Source: Eopsaltria australis
Lineage: Eukaryota > Chordata > Aves > Passeriformes > Petroicidae
Direction: 5' to 3'
DNA: 64,000 nt
NCBI GenBank assembly: GCA_034509425.1
Contig: JAVTVJ010000117.1
Coordinates: 806,001 to 870,000, forward strand
A program made the translations under genes and the position numbers. The notes under the pieces were generated by a model. That model saw only the letters and a program-made list of their open reading frames with translations. It ran no database searches and had not been told where the DNA came from. Within the stretch, counting starts at the first letter, position 1; every line of letters begins with the position of its first letter. Positions 22,427-34,859 of this stretch are shown one piece after another.

Positions 22427-25036
22427 GGAAGTCAACCCCTGCAGATTTATTTCAATGTACTTGTTAAATGTTCCAAACCCATGTCAAATTCTGGTTTTTT
22501 AATCAGTAAAGACTTATGAAAAAATATTTTTCACATGATCCTAAATACTAAATAAATTTCTACCGTGAAAACTAACAAACTATTTGTTCAGAAGTGATCC
22601 ATTTTCTTTGCCAGTCTGTATTTCAGCAAGACAAGAAGACATACACCCATTATTAGAGAGAAGTCTATCACACCCAAATTCTGCCTCTTCTTGACCTTCC
22701 AAGTCCGACTTATCTCTCAGGTACAAAAGCTGCTGCTCTGCTGTAGTCAGCTACACTTTTATCACAGGCTTATCAAGTAGGTAATTCTAATTTTGCACGT
22801 GCAATGATTTCACCTTCATGAATAGTGATAAAGGCTCAAAAAGATTCTGTTTTATTTGATTAGGAATGCATCAGCTTGTGGATCAAAGATAAATCTGGCC
22901 AGAAGCTGAAACTGGCATTCTGAAGTCTGCTTGATCCTGGAACTTGTTTGATTGTACCTCTTGCTTTGGTGAGAGGTTTTTTTCATGTTAACAATGAAGT
23001 AAAATTTTCAGCAAATTTACTTAAATTTAACTGGGTTTGCTCTTAAGTTCTTATTTTGCTACCCTTGTTTTAAAAAATATATGGACAAAATTATGACTGT
23101 CACAAAATTATTCCTTTGATTGAAGTAGTAGAGTCCAACCATTGTATGAATATTCAGCATAGGTTTTTAAATGCATAATTCAATCTGTCTACTGATACCA
23201 TATATTGCTTGATAATAGGCACTGCAACAGCAAAAGAGTGCTTGGAACAGTGAATCACAAATAGCATGTGCTAAAAAAAATTAAAGATATTAAAGAATGG
23301 AGTACTAAAGACCTGCAGAAATGAAATAACACTTCCAAAGCTAGGATGAGAGTGGATTATCCCAAAAAGCAAATGGAGTTCTGGCATATCTACATTGCTT
23401 CTTGGTTGCAGCACTGCACTACTCTGTCAAAGGAACCTCTGCAGTACAACACCCCAAACCAAGCAGCTCAGAAAAACACAATCATAGGGTGCATGATGGA
23501 GATGGAGCCTCTGCTTTCTGAATCTCAGACTTACTCAGTGGATTAGTGAGCATTCTTTAAGAAACAGTTAATCTCAGAGTTTGTAAAGGGGTGCATTTCA
23601 TTCCCCTCCGAACCCTTGTATTTCCCCTTCTAAAATTTTCTTGGAAAATACATATTGTTTAAACTTTTTGTTCTCCTTACTGTGATACTTTAATATGAAA
23701 CAAATAAACAGGTGGGAAGGTGGGTTATTCCCATTTTTCATGTAGGCCCTGATTTTTAAACATAAATACAAATAGTTGTTAACTTGAGTCACCTTCGACC
23801 ATAACTGGGCAATTAAAAATGCCTGTGTCAGTATTCCACACCCCAAACCCAAGAAAATATTTTTAATTTGAGAGTCAAGACTAATTAACCCTCTGCTTCA
23901 TTCTTTAACCTGTGAATGACCACTGAGTGAATAACAAACAACTTTTTCTGCTTTCTGTCACTGAACAAAGGGCTCCATCTTAGGTTTCCAGCCATATCTT
24001 CCTGCTGAGGTGAATAGTTCCAAAGGGTGTCCCTGGGAGCAGTGATGCTCCCTGGAATGTCTCCTGCATAGGCTGTCTTGTGTATTCCCACGATTCCCAC
24101 GCATCATACAAGATATAGAACAGCTTCAGATTCTTTCCCAACTTGTTTTGTGTATGATCACCTTTCCACAGGGAAAAAGAATGGGACAGAAAGTTACAGA
24201 TTTAAGGAAGTGTCTACCATTAGGCCTCACTGCTGGGAGACAGCCCTGGCACACAGACTTTGCTGAAGATGCTGTGTGTGTCAGCCTGGGGAAAAGCCAG
24301 CCCTGTGCAGAGCAGAACGAGCCCTTTCTTGGTGCAGACAAACCAGGTCAGTGTTAATACAAAGGAAATATTCAAAGATGCAGTCCCTGTCTGCTTTGCA
24401 TCCAAAGTAGCTGCCTCTGTGCATGGTGCTGCTTTGCTCTCAAGTGTCCCCATTATTTCCAGTGTAATGAGCAAGGTAAGAAAACCTTAGAGAAGGCAGA
24501 GCAAGTGGTGCCTGCACACAGCAATGCCTGCAGTGTGTGCTCCTTCGTTAGGATCAAAATCTCTGTCCTGGCAACGTCCTGTTCCTAGGACAATCCCCAC
24601 AGCACAGGGAACCATCTGCTTGATGTTTGTTGCAGAGACCATGATCCAGTCGTGCCTCACTGCTGTGAGGCCCTTCTGTCCTGCCTGCTCTTTACAACCA
24701 GCTTCACCTTTACCTTCTGTCATGGTTAATGTCAACACAAACTTCCTTCATTTCAGACGCCACTGCAAGGAAGCAACAGTCTGCTAAAGACCTCAAAATG
24801 TCTCTTTCATTTTGGCAGCTGGTGCTCAGATGACATTCAAGTTTAATAAGCTACTGGTGATTTATGAGGATACCCAGAATATCCAGAATTGTCACAGTGA
24901 TAGCAACAAATAACTAATTAAAAGAGATATCAGCTAGGTCTCAGTGAATGCCGATTGAATATTCATACCTTTCTCAACATTTGAAATTATTTTGCCTTTT
25001 CACCATCAAGAAAATTTGTATCTCTATGCCCCTTCA
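22427..25036. other. Unique sequence with a GC-richer patch
   Basis: No gene is established. At 22690-22990 there is complex sequence with a 12-bp E-box palindrome (22793-22804). From about 24060 to 24800 the composition becomes visibly more GC-rich and frames of 60-87 codons are open on both strands at once. None has a motif I recognise. Confidence 0.45.
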
Positions 25037-25260
25037 GAGAATCAGAGAATCACAGAAAGGTTTGGGTTGGAGGGGACCTTCAAGATCATCCAGTTCCAAC
25101 GACCCTGACATGGGCAGGGACACCTTCCAGCAGACTAGGTTGCTCAAAACCCCATCCATTTTGATATTAAATACTTCCAGGGATGGAGCATTCAGAATTT
25201 CTCCTGTGCCAGCCTGTGCCAGTGCCTCACCACTCTCAAAGTAAAGAATTTCATCTAAAT
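25037..25260 (-). mobile_element. CR1 LINE 3' fragment
   Basis: Reversed, the tail AATCAGAGAATCACAGAAAGG leads into TTTGGGTTGGAGGGGACC, TTCCAACGACCC, GGGCAGGGACACCTTCCAG, a degraded CCCATCC region, CCAGTGCCTCACCACTCTC and AAAGTAAAGAATTTCATC. About 224 bp are kept. Its truncated 5' end faces another CR1 piece 60 bp away. Confidence 0.95.
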
Positions 25261-25320
25261 ACCTTCAAGGTATTAACATAGTACAAGGAATTGGGATAGA
25301 TATCAAGATAATACAAGGTT

Positions 25321-25376
25321 GCATCTTGGTGGTCTTTACAGTCCCTTCCCACCCAAACCATTCTATGATTCTTTGA
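25321..25376 (+). mobile_element. CR1 LINE tail, opposite orientation
   Basis: The last 56 bp of a plus-strand CR1 are visible: CATCTTGGTGGTC, CAGTCCCTTCCCACCC, AAACCATTCTATGATTCTTTG. It is head-to-head with the fragment at 25037-25260. Confidence 0.88.
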
Positions 25377-28300
25377 ATTCCCACAGGCAAAATTTCAAAG
25401 GAGGAAATACAGAGCAGCTATTAATTCCCTGTAACACTACCCCTAGAAAAGAGTTTGCCATGAGTTTTGCATCCTTTGAGGAGGGCAATGCCCATGGACA
25501 AAACCACTTCTGGGAAGACAGTGTGGTAACCAGCCTGTTATCTACAGCTTCATCTGTGTATTGTATTAGTGTATTCCTCAGGGTCTAAAAATGCCCAGCA
25601 GAACAAGAGACTGCCTGGTGTCTGAGAGCTGATGTGGTTTAGTACAAGCTCAATTGCATCAATTCAAGTGTCTTAAGCCCAAGTAAACAAATTCTCTAAG
25701 TCCTTTTGGATTCAGGTGCCTTAATTCTACCCAAGTCTGACCTAAATGCCTATATCCCTTCTCAGAGCTGGCTCCAATTACCTGTAATGAGCAGGATGAA
25801 GCAAAATCTTTGAATTCTAGTTTGCTAAGCCAGCACTCATTTCTCACTCCCTGGGCAGAAAAATATTTTATTGAAACATTTTGTCTTTGTGAAGCAAGTG
25901 ATACATGCTCTGTGGCAACATATCCTTCCCAGGCTGGGAAATGCTAATTAACACTGATTCTTAGAAAAAAATATTTTGTTTCCTCTTATTTAACTATTAA
26001 TTCAGATGCAATATTGAGAGTGAAATAAAAATTAAAGGTGAGGGGGGGTTATTTCTCTTTTTATAATTTATACAAATGAAGGCACAATTAAGCAGCCTGA
26101 AATTTAATTACAACTGGCATTTCATGTAAGCAAACACATTAAAATTGAGAATGCTAATCTTTAATGCAGAAATCTCCATCATGCAACAATAAAAAATCCA
26201 AGTACAAGCAGCATAGGACAAGCTTTTGCCACTGTCCCTTTGCTCATGGTCACAGAAATGTGACATGGCCAGATACTGTTTCTCATGTTGCTTGTTAGCA
26301 ATAGGACAAGAATGGAACAATATTGGCCATATTCTCATCTGGCATTGATAGCATCCCAACAACACTGAATTTTTTGGTTTTTCTCAGTTTTCACCAAATA
26401 CATGTATTTCATGAGGGCCAACCAGCACACTTCAATGAAACCAATTCATATTGACTGTGAATCAGATTTTATAGAGCCAGGAGCCCATAGATTTTCTTTT
26501 TCAAATAAAAATAAAAATAGGCAGTAGTTGCTTTTTTAAACCCTAGATTTCTTAAGTTTGCAATGACATCTCCAAATTCCTCCTTGCATTTGAGATCTGC
26601 ATTACAAATACCCTTCATAGCCATCTGCTACTGATCAAGCAAATGAAATGGACAAGAGCAGTATTAGTTCCAATAATTTGTATGATTGTGCTCTTTTTAA
26701 GTTAATATTCCACCATCACTACTTCAGTATTTGGATACCTGCCAATAGAACCTCAAATGATGTGACTAATGTTGGTCATGGGGAATTCATTCTCTCTTGT
26801 CGTTTCTCCAGGAATAAAACTGAGTTTTGTTTGCCTGTGTTTCATGTCCACACAGCTTTGTGCTACTATTAAACATAAAAGTTTTAAAAATAGTTTGAAA
26901 TCCCATAGTGAAGATGGGGCACCAGCCATAAAGGTTTGTAAAAATACTTTGCTCTACAAGATTTCGTTCTTTCTCTGAGAGAGCAAAAACTTTTAGGATT
27001 TCTTTTTTTAACCCTTGAGTTAATTTTCACATTTCTGAGGGGAAAAGGTGTTGGCTGAGGTACTCAGGCCAGTGATTTTAGTAACCTTTTTAATGTCCAG
27101 GCAACACAGTGCAGCATTGCCCTGGGAGTGCAGGACAGTCCTCACTTTAATTTTATTGTTTACGCATGGTAAGAATGCAAAGTACAAAGGGGGGTCACAA
27201 CCCAAGAGAAACCTTCAGGTCCATGGAAAAACTAAGAGGAGAGTCCCTTGCTACTTTTTCACCTAAATATCTTCAAGGCCAAAATATCCACTTAAACTAT
27301 TCCTTTATTCTCAGAGATTTTTGAAAGGACCCCATTAAGCATTTCCAGGAGAGGAACTCTTAGCTGAGCCCTTGGCTTGGAAGGGTTTTCAGAGTAGCTG
27401 CCACAGAGGCTGTGGCACTGTATGACAGCCCCAACTGTGTCACTTAGGTGATGACATCATGTAAAACACTGAAGAACTCACCAAGGCTGGAACGAGGATT
27501 TATCCAACCTAGTCTTGTATGAGCTGATTTTAGCCTGTTTTAGCTGTAATAATAGTTCCCCAGCTGTCAGATGAGTATTACCCAAATTGCTTTAGCCTAG
27601 ATCATTTTAGTTCACCTCTGAATGTCATGTGGGGAAAGGTCTAGCAAACCTGAGTAGTCATTGCAAAAAAACATATGATGTCTTTGTTTTGATTGAAGAG
27701 GAAGAAGGTGATGGTGAAGCTTCACCTTTTCTTGAAACCAATGAAAAAAAGCAGATTCTGTTAAGAAAGCATCAAAGCATACCCAGGAAACTTCCAAGGT
27801 TATGGAGTAAGAACTTCCTTACTATAAGCATCATGTGAAGATGGGTGGAGAACCTGGGATATTGGTAACTGATCACAATCCCCTCCTCCTTGGGAAATGC
27901 AGGTAAGACTGACCTTGGCAGTCAGGGAGACACCACAAGACCAAGGGTAAAAACATAACAAGAAATGGGGAAAATACTAGAGTTTGTCTAAATCAGTCAG
28001 TACTTGCATAGTAACATACCTGGCCTAATAAGAATGGTAGTATTTCCTCTTGGAAGGTTAATACATTAATTACACTAAAAGCAATTTCCAGCTCTGACAA
28101 CTGGATGCCATAACAAGATCTTCCTTGTAAAAACAGAAGGGATTTATAAGCTGCTTGATCTCAGGCAGAATAAAGACCATGTACAATGGACTTGTAGAGA
28201 TCAAGGGAAGGATTCAGTTACCTAAACACAGGCATTTAATGCCCTTTGAGACATCCTGCCTGGTTTACAGCTGCTGTGGTTTATGGATTTCCCATAAATC

Positions 28301-30037
28301 CTGTGTCATTGCTGCCAGCTCATACCCAAATGATGTCCTGCCCACAAAATCAAAGCAGTTTGTTCGCAGAAAGAAATGAGCATCTATAGTCACCAAAGAC
28401 AGTTCTGCACATCTTAGGATGGAGCTGTGCACTGTTCCATATGCAAAGTGCTCAGGCACAAAGGAAATCCATCATAACCACCTTTTTTTGCCAAAGGATA
28501 TTGCTTCGGTTACTTTGACTGGAAATTGCGTTTTTATTTGCTCATCTCCTTTGTGCCTGACAGAATTAAAAACATTCTGGGCACCTAATGTGCAGAAGGT
28601 GCCAGTTTATTGAAAGGCTTTTATCCTTGTATTTTGGAGTTGGTAATTACCTCTCATGAGTGAAACAAAAGGCTAGTCACTGCTCTGGCTGCCTTTCATT
28701 TCCCTTCAAACTGAATGTGACTCCAGACTCCTATGTTCTTGGCAAGGATTTTACTAATACAGCAGGTTGTTACTAACCAATGTTATTCGCAGGATACAAA
28801 ATTAATTAGAAAAGTCTGTTCTAATTTATAAATATGCAATTATGGTTAAACAAATCAGAAGTTGAGGCCTTGCAAGGTTCCCAGTGGGTTGTTATTTTCA
28901 CGATTCTCCTGCATCCAGAAGAAAGAGTCACTGAATCTGTCCTCTGATGTAAAAATGCAATTTTCTTTATTCAAGTGGGAATTGCAGATGTATTAAAACA
29001 TGTTTTTGGAGTTTGTTCAAATTAATTATTATGAAAACAAGTGAATTTGTGGAATAGCTTTTACAAAAAAAGCACAGTCACCAAAATACCCTAATTACTT
29101 TTCAAGACCCAGTAATCTTTCTCCAAATAAGCAAAAGGAGGGTGTAAGCTCCATATTGCTTTGTAGGATACCCCAGATATTAAATTCAAAGAGATCAAAG
29201 CTCAAAGAGAGCAAATAAGGCCTCTTGCCCTATATCCCAATCTGCTCCTCATTGACAGTCTGTGTTTCCCATATCTATTTCACAGGCTTTTCTATGACTT
29301 TCTGATCTCCTGACTTCCTGCCTACTGAAGGTCACAGAGCTCCTCTCCCTGACTCCAATATTGAATTTAATTCATCTTGACTCCAAGTTGCCTGTCTTTG
29401 GCCCTTTATATTTGATAATTCTATTTATTTTTTTTTTCAATAAACGAAAATCTGTTATCCCAAAGTTTGCTCTTATTGAGGTCCTTTTTTATTCTGTCTA
29501 ATGACAAAAAGCTGTCATAGGACTCCAAAGAAACAGGCTGTGTCCAGTATAAAAGCACTGCAGGTTATTACTAGGCCATTGACTATAACTGTTGGATTGC
29601 ATCCACACACACAATGTTCTTTCATAAAATAGTGTTGTTATCAAGTTTGTTAGAATAGTTTTTAGGGACAGAAGCCTACGCCACACAATCTAACAACTCC
29701 TACCATGCACATTCTATGGCCTGCATACAGGAAAGAGTCATCAGTCCTTAATTGCCTTCTCAAGGTTTCTTTGAGATATCCAGACAAGAAAATCTCCTAC
29801 GAAACTTCATAAACCAGCCTGGACTGAACAGTGATGCAGCATTAAGAACACACTTCAATAAATGGAACAACACCAAGGATAAAGAACATTACTATGGCCT
29901 TCCTCATCCATATCAGATCAACTGGAAAACATATTTTCAGTTGATCCATTCAAGACAAGTCTATTACATCTACAAATGACAACTCTAATCAATGGAACGG
30001 CAACTTCCCATGGACTTCAATGGGACCCAAATCTCAT
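25377..30037. other. Unique sequence, no gene seen
   Basis: Mostly AT-rich. Complex, homeodomain-word-rich parts at about 25925-26130 (GCTAATTAACAC, CAATTAAGC) and 28790-29060 (ATGCAATTATGG, CAAATTAATTATTATG, TTTCACGATTC) could be regulatory. Open frames are short and overlap on opposite strands. Confidence 0.45.
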
Positions 30038-30112
30038 ATCATAGAATCATAGAATATGCTGAGTTGGGAAGGACTCACCAGGGTCATTGAGCCCAGCTCC
30101 TGGCTCTGCACT
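30038..30112 (-). mobile_element. CR1 LINE tail scrap
   Basis: The tail ATCATAGAATCATAGAATATG is followed by GAGTTGGGAAGGACTCACC and CCCAGCTCCTGGCTCTGCA, as in the subtype at 19645-19996. About 75 bp are recognisable. Confidence 0.85.
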
Positions 30113-30427
30113 TCATTCAGCACTGTCTGTAGGTTTAATTAGCTCATTTCAGTTCCCAGCTCTAAGTCTGGAGTAGTTTCAGAGACCCAAACAGAACTGA
30201 AGCCTGAAACTATCAGATAACGTTTGATTTGGAAATCTGGAGGAATGATTAGATAGAAAAACTGAGTTGTTATTGCGGGACTGATTGGAAGCTGATGTAA
30301 GTTTGCTTCTGTTGTTTGAGGTGCTTTCATGGTTACAGGGAGTCTCTATGGCCTCAGATGCACAGTGAGATACACAAGACAGAGACTTAGCCTTTCTAGG
30401 ATCCCTGAGTGAACAGCGAAGTCTCAA

Positions 30428-30480
30428 CTTGGTGATTTTGAAGACCTTTTCCAATCTTTATGATTCTATGATTCTATGAT
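30428..30480 (+). mobile_element. CR1 LINE tail scrap, opposite orientation
   Basis: ACTTGGTGATTTTGAAGACC and TTTTCCAATCTTTATGATTC, followed by two ATTCTATG units, mark a plus-strand CR1 3' terminus. It faces the minus-strand scrap at 30038 across about 315 bp of unassigned sequence. Confidence 0.82.
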
Positions 30481-32518
30481 CTTATACCTGGACTGTGCCT
30501 GCAGAAGACAAAACAATCCAACAGAGATCTGAATTATTCTGGGTGTTTGCCAGATCAGTGGGAATGTACAGCCATTCCACTCTGATGGCCATTTTTCATT
30601 CAGGCATGTGAAATCAGGTGACATTAACCTGGATCATCTAAAATCTTTGCATCATGCTGAGCTGCTTATTTGGTCTAATTTCTTGATCTAATTTCATTTC
30701 TTGGCTTAGCCTTAATGGAAAGAAAAGAAAAACATGGGAAATAAAACCCCTGTGGGTGCATGGATCCAAGTAGGACTAGCAAGGAATGCTGATACTGAGC
30801 ACATCAAGGAGAATTTGCTTTCACTCAGGAGCTGGCAAAGTCCATCATAAGCAGGAGCCATTTCAAAGCCCGAATGGAGTCCAAATCCCATGTCAGATGT
30901 GTGCAACTGCTTCAGGCAGCAGGGAAGGACCAGGGTCAGTGGCCTGATTCCCAATCCTGCCTCCCTTTTACACAAAACTGTCTGGGAGAGAAAAAACAAA
31001 CAAACATAAAAAAATTACAAAAATGAATCTCAGGAGGAAGCAAGAAGTTCTGAATCCTTTCAAGCACATGTTGCCAAGGAAACCCCTCCTTGTTATCCTT
31101 TACATCCTGCTCGTCTGACTCTCTCTGTGGATAGAAATGACTTTGGGGATCTCTTCTAGTACAGGGGGTGATTTGAGACAGTTACTTATAAATACGTATT
31201 TTATTCAGTTACAAATGTTACTGCTTTTTTTTTTTTTTAAGATTGTGACAAGGTGTAAGGTCATCCCAAAGAGAAGAGTTTAAAAAGGAAATTAATATAA
31301 CTGTTGACAAATCTTTTGTGGAAAGGAAGACTGTGAACTTGCTGTTTATAAACACTTAGATCTTCAGTACTTGAAGCAAATGAGAGGTTTCCTTGATGTT
31401 ATGAGCTTAGTTGTGTGCTGTTGTGTCAACCCCACACACTCTGTGTATAATATGCCAAATAATCAAGAAAATGTATTATTTGCTACTATTCTGTGTCTTA
31501 AGCATATGGTGGAGTACCTTCCTTGATAAAATCAATAGTCCTGATCTACCTTCATGTTACCTCCTAGTGTGCAGATGGCAGTGAAACATGTCTGGGATCA
31601 CATTAGAGAGGGTAACAAGTCAGTCTCCCCTAAGGACCCCAACATCATGGCATCCAGTCATGATGAAGTAGACTGAAAAGTTTCTTTAGATTCCTCCTTT
31701 TGCCAATATTGGGACATTTTCCCCAAGGCTAGTCTAAAACATCTTTGTCCATTCCTGTCATTGCCCCAAGCCCATTTCTGAAGGGAGCCATAGAGCTCCC
31801 ATATCTAGAAAATTACGTGATAGAAACGGCTTGAAAATATGCATAATTAACCTCAATCCTTTTCCACTGTTTCTCTGCACTTAATGCAACACTAAAATAG
31901 CAAAAATATTCACTGAGAGTTATAAAATCACCTTGTGATAGAGGCTTGAAATCCCCCCTTTTGACATCTGGCCATGCATAGAATGACAGGGATAACTTGC
32001 CCTTTTAAGAATATTATACTCTTCTGTCTCACACTTCTTTAAAGATTTTTTCCTGCAGAGGAGACTTCTTGGTTTCATGAAGGAGCTCAGCCATTGGTAT
32101 GCAAATTCTTAAGGAACATTGCAACCATGTAGGCTTTATACTGCATGAAGAATAGAGACCAGGACTGCTTTTGCCTGGTCTAAACTATAAAGGGAAAGGG
32201 TCAGGGTTTTGCTGTGGTCCCTGATTTAGTAGGCATGCATTCAAAGAGGAGGGCTCTTTGTTTCTCCCAAGGAACCAGGGCATATCCCCTTAGGACTGGA
32301 CTGCTCAGTCCCATCTGAAGCAAAATTTCTGCCTCCTGACTCACAGTAATGTCAAATATTCCATTGCCTGTGCAGCTTGGGCACCAGGAGGACTGGAGAG
32401 GAAGCTGCAACAAAGATATGAGGACAATCACTGAACTCAGACTCCTTAGGTTAAGTCCTTTTTCAGACCTGACTCCCAAGAAAAAAAGCTCTGAATTTCC
32501 TCAAGGAATATAAAAGAA
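30481..32518. other. Unique sequence, no gene seen
   Basis: No mobile element is recognised. Frames at 30712-30999 and 32201-32479 (minus) have no known motif. The second contains a splice-like AG and GT pair 60 bp apart, but too little supports an exon. Confidence 0.45.
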
Positions 32519-32570
32519 AGACATGGACCTGTTGAAACGAGTCCAGAGAAAGGCCACAAAGTATCAGATG
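32519..32570 (+). mobile_element. Short CR1 scrap
   Basis: ACATGGACCTGTTGAAACGA and GTCCAGAGAAAGGCCACAAAG match the end of CR1 ORF2. The match is lost after about 50 bp. Confidence 0.75.
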
Positions 32571-34079
32571 AATCTCAGCCCTCATTTTCCTCTCTTTCTT
32601 GTGCATTTGTCAATTAGCCATTTCTATCTAGTTTTATACCCCATGGCCTCTGTGGTGAAACCATTTACAATCCCTAATTTTCAAAAGATACATGTATTGA
32701 TACATAGCATGTGTTGATAAGCTAATTGAAGTGACACTGGAACTGTATTAATTTTTGGGGTTCTGTATGCTCACTTCCAACTTGGATCCCCAGCCAGGGT
32801 TGCAGGGTCTTACTCAGATCTTCATAACTGAATGACAGTCAAGGGATGGAGTAAATTCCATATTGGACAGTAAAAGCAAGGCATAACATTAATGAAAATA
32901 ATGTAAATAAATATAAAGGAGAAAGAAAGAAGGGGGGAAATGAGATATTACAAAATTAAGGTATGTGGTGATTATTTGTCACTAAAAGATAAAAGTAAAT
33001 CTAGGCAAGTTAAAAACAACAAGAAGACAACCAAGTGCCATTCAGGCAGGGGTGGTGTAATGTCAGAAAGAAAAGAATGAGTCCTGTGCATTCCTATATT
33101 TCACACCAGGCTTGCACTCAATAAATCAACATGTGGATTTAATTGCTGTGACAAATGAATATAGTGAGGGGAGTCAAATTCTTCTGGGTAATGCAGTCAT
33201 CCAGCAAAACCCTGGTCAGCAGAGATATGTAGGTCAGTCATTATGGACCAGTGAGCAGAGGGAGTCCCTCGTGTGAGAGCCGAGATGAAAATCTCACAGT
33301 GTAATCTCTAATAAAATACCAGACTGTAAGTGTGTCTGGCTTCAGCATCCTTCTTAATAACCTTTAGCAGAAGAGGAAGGTATTACATAAAGTGGCAATT
33401 AACAAGACTGACAGAGCAAGAGAGTGGGATTTATAACTGGATTTTTCAGTTTGCTTGATTATTTGGTTGGGGGTTTTTAGCTGTCTTTCTAGTTCTGTTT
33501 TTAAAACCATCTTCCAAAAGGAAATCAGCTGAGATTTTAACGTTAGAAAAAAGGGAAATGAGGGCTTGATAAAACTAATATCCCAAATAATGGCAGTAGG
33601 ATGCCATTGCAATCTGTGCTCCCCATGACCTCTGTCATAGTCTGTCATATGTGGAGGTGAGGACTCAAAGCAACTGATGAGGCAACCCTGATCTGAGGGA
33701 CGAAGAAGTATTGAGGAATATCACCCCCTCTTATGCAAGGGTCTCAGCAGTACTGGAACCCTCCTTCAGCCCAGTGCTAGATGATAGAAGTTATTCTGAC
33801 ACATGAGATTGATTTTTTGTAAAGTCAATTCCAGCTAGAAATAACAAGCTCTGCGTCTTCCTAATATTTACTTGCCTGAGCAAAACTGTTTACAATTCCT
33901 GCTCTAAGGAAGTATTTCTTCCACAGTATGGATCATGTCACCCACTCCCTGCTGTACCCTTTTTCTGACATCAGTGCAAGTGATGGGGATGACATTGAAC
34001 CAAGTCTCTACATCCAACTTATGACATTCCTCTGATGGAAACAACACATTCTCCCAAATGTAGGGAAATCTTCTTCCAT
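32571..34079. other. Unique sequence, no gene seen
   Basis: Nothing recognisable. An AATAAA followed by ACCAGACTGTAAGTGTG near 33312-33335 resembles LTR ends in general style but has no matching boundaries. Confidence 0.4.
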
Positions 34080-34188
34080 CAGGGCTCTGAGCAGCCTGTT
34101 TTAGTTGAAGATGCCCCTGCTCATGTCTGGGCGGTTGGAGCTAGATGACATTTAAAGGTCTCTTCCAGCAAAACTGTTCTATGATCAG
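34080..34188 (+). mobile_element. CR1 LINE 3'-end scrap
   Basis: CAGGGCTCTGAGCAGCCTG, TTTTAGTTGAAGATGCCCCTG, GGTTGGAGCTAGATGAC, AGGTCTCTTCCAGC and GTTCTATGATC follow the last 110 bp of CR1 in order, moderately diverged. Confidence 0.88.
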
Positions 34189-34602
34189 AATATCCTTGTG
34201 AAAGAACACAAGATCTAAGGTGTCTTTTCTACTGCTGAAGCCAGCTAAACTCATTGTAACTGATAAACTCCATAAGCACATTAATATAAGTTATAGAAGT
34301 GAATCTCATAGGACCACCACTGCCTCCTGGAGATCCTGTACTTCTTTCCTCTGTTTTTATCACATGGATGCAGGAATGGTACCACCAAAAAATACAACAT
34401 AATACAACATACAGCATAATAAACTTGTATAAAACATGTTTACTTAACACATATGACTAGAAATGTTACTTTGTATTTTCCTAGCTGCATTGTCAGGAGC
34501 TTCTACTGATCAGATCCTGCAATTGCATCACATTTCCCCGAGAAAATTCAAAATATTTTACAGGAATTTCTGTAAGTTCAAATATCAAAGTGCAATACTC
34601 AC

Positions 34603-34823
34603 TGATTGCAATTAAGGCATCTTGCTTTGCTATTCTGATTTCGTATGAAAGATTGATAAATTTTTCCTCTGATTCCATAATTACTGACATTGGGGTGATC
34701 ATGAGCAGGTAGAATGACAAAGCAGAAGTGTAGTCAGCAGCATTCTCTGCACATTCATCTACAGGTGCCTCAGTGGGTAACAAATTAACAAATCCTTTGT
34801 ACTGAGCTCCAGGGATCACAATA
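34603..34823 (-). other. Candidate internal exon (unidentified)
   Basis: On the minus strand an acceptor (TATGTTCTTTCAG) is followed by a 221-bp open stretch, phase 2 in and phase 1 out, then a consensus donor GTGAGT. The reading frame translates to protein-like sequence (IPGAQYKGFVNLLPTEAP, DECAENAADYTSALSFYLLM, EEKFINLSYEIRIAKQDAL). About a third of its codons start with G, as real coding DNA tends to show. I cannot assign it to a family. The frame remains open about 36 codons past the donor, so it may be a chance open frame or part of a decayed gene. No neighbouring exon of the same gene is identified. Confidence 0.27.
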
Positions 34824-34859
34824 CTGAAAGAACATATTTTGCTTTGTGGAATATATAGA

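Noticed and set aside
22024..22467. Overlapping frames of 100 and 133 codons
   Set aside because: Most of each is translation of the A-rich CAAA block.
32280..32420. Possible 60-bp minus-strand exon with TTGTTGCAG acceptor and GTGAGT donor
   Set aside because: Too short to judge, and joining it in the phase required by the 34603-34823 candidate gives an early stop.
33290..33360. AATAAA with LTR-like downstream sequence
   Set aside because: No TG/CA boundaries, no target-site duplication and no matching U3.
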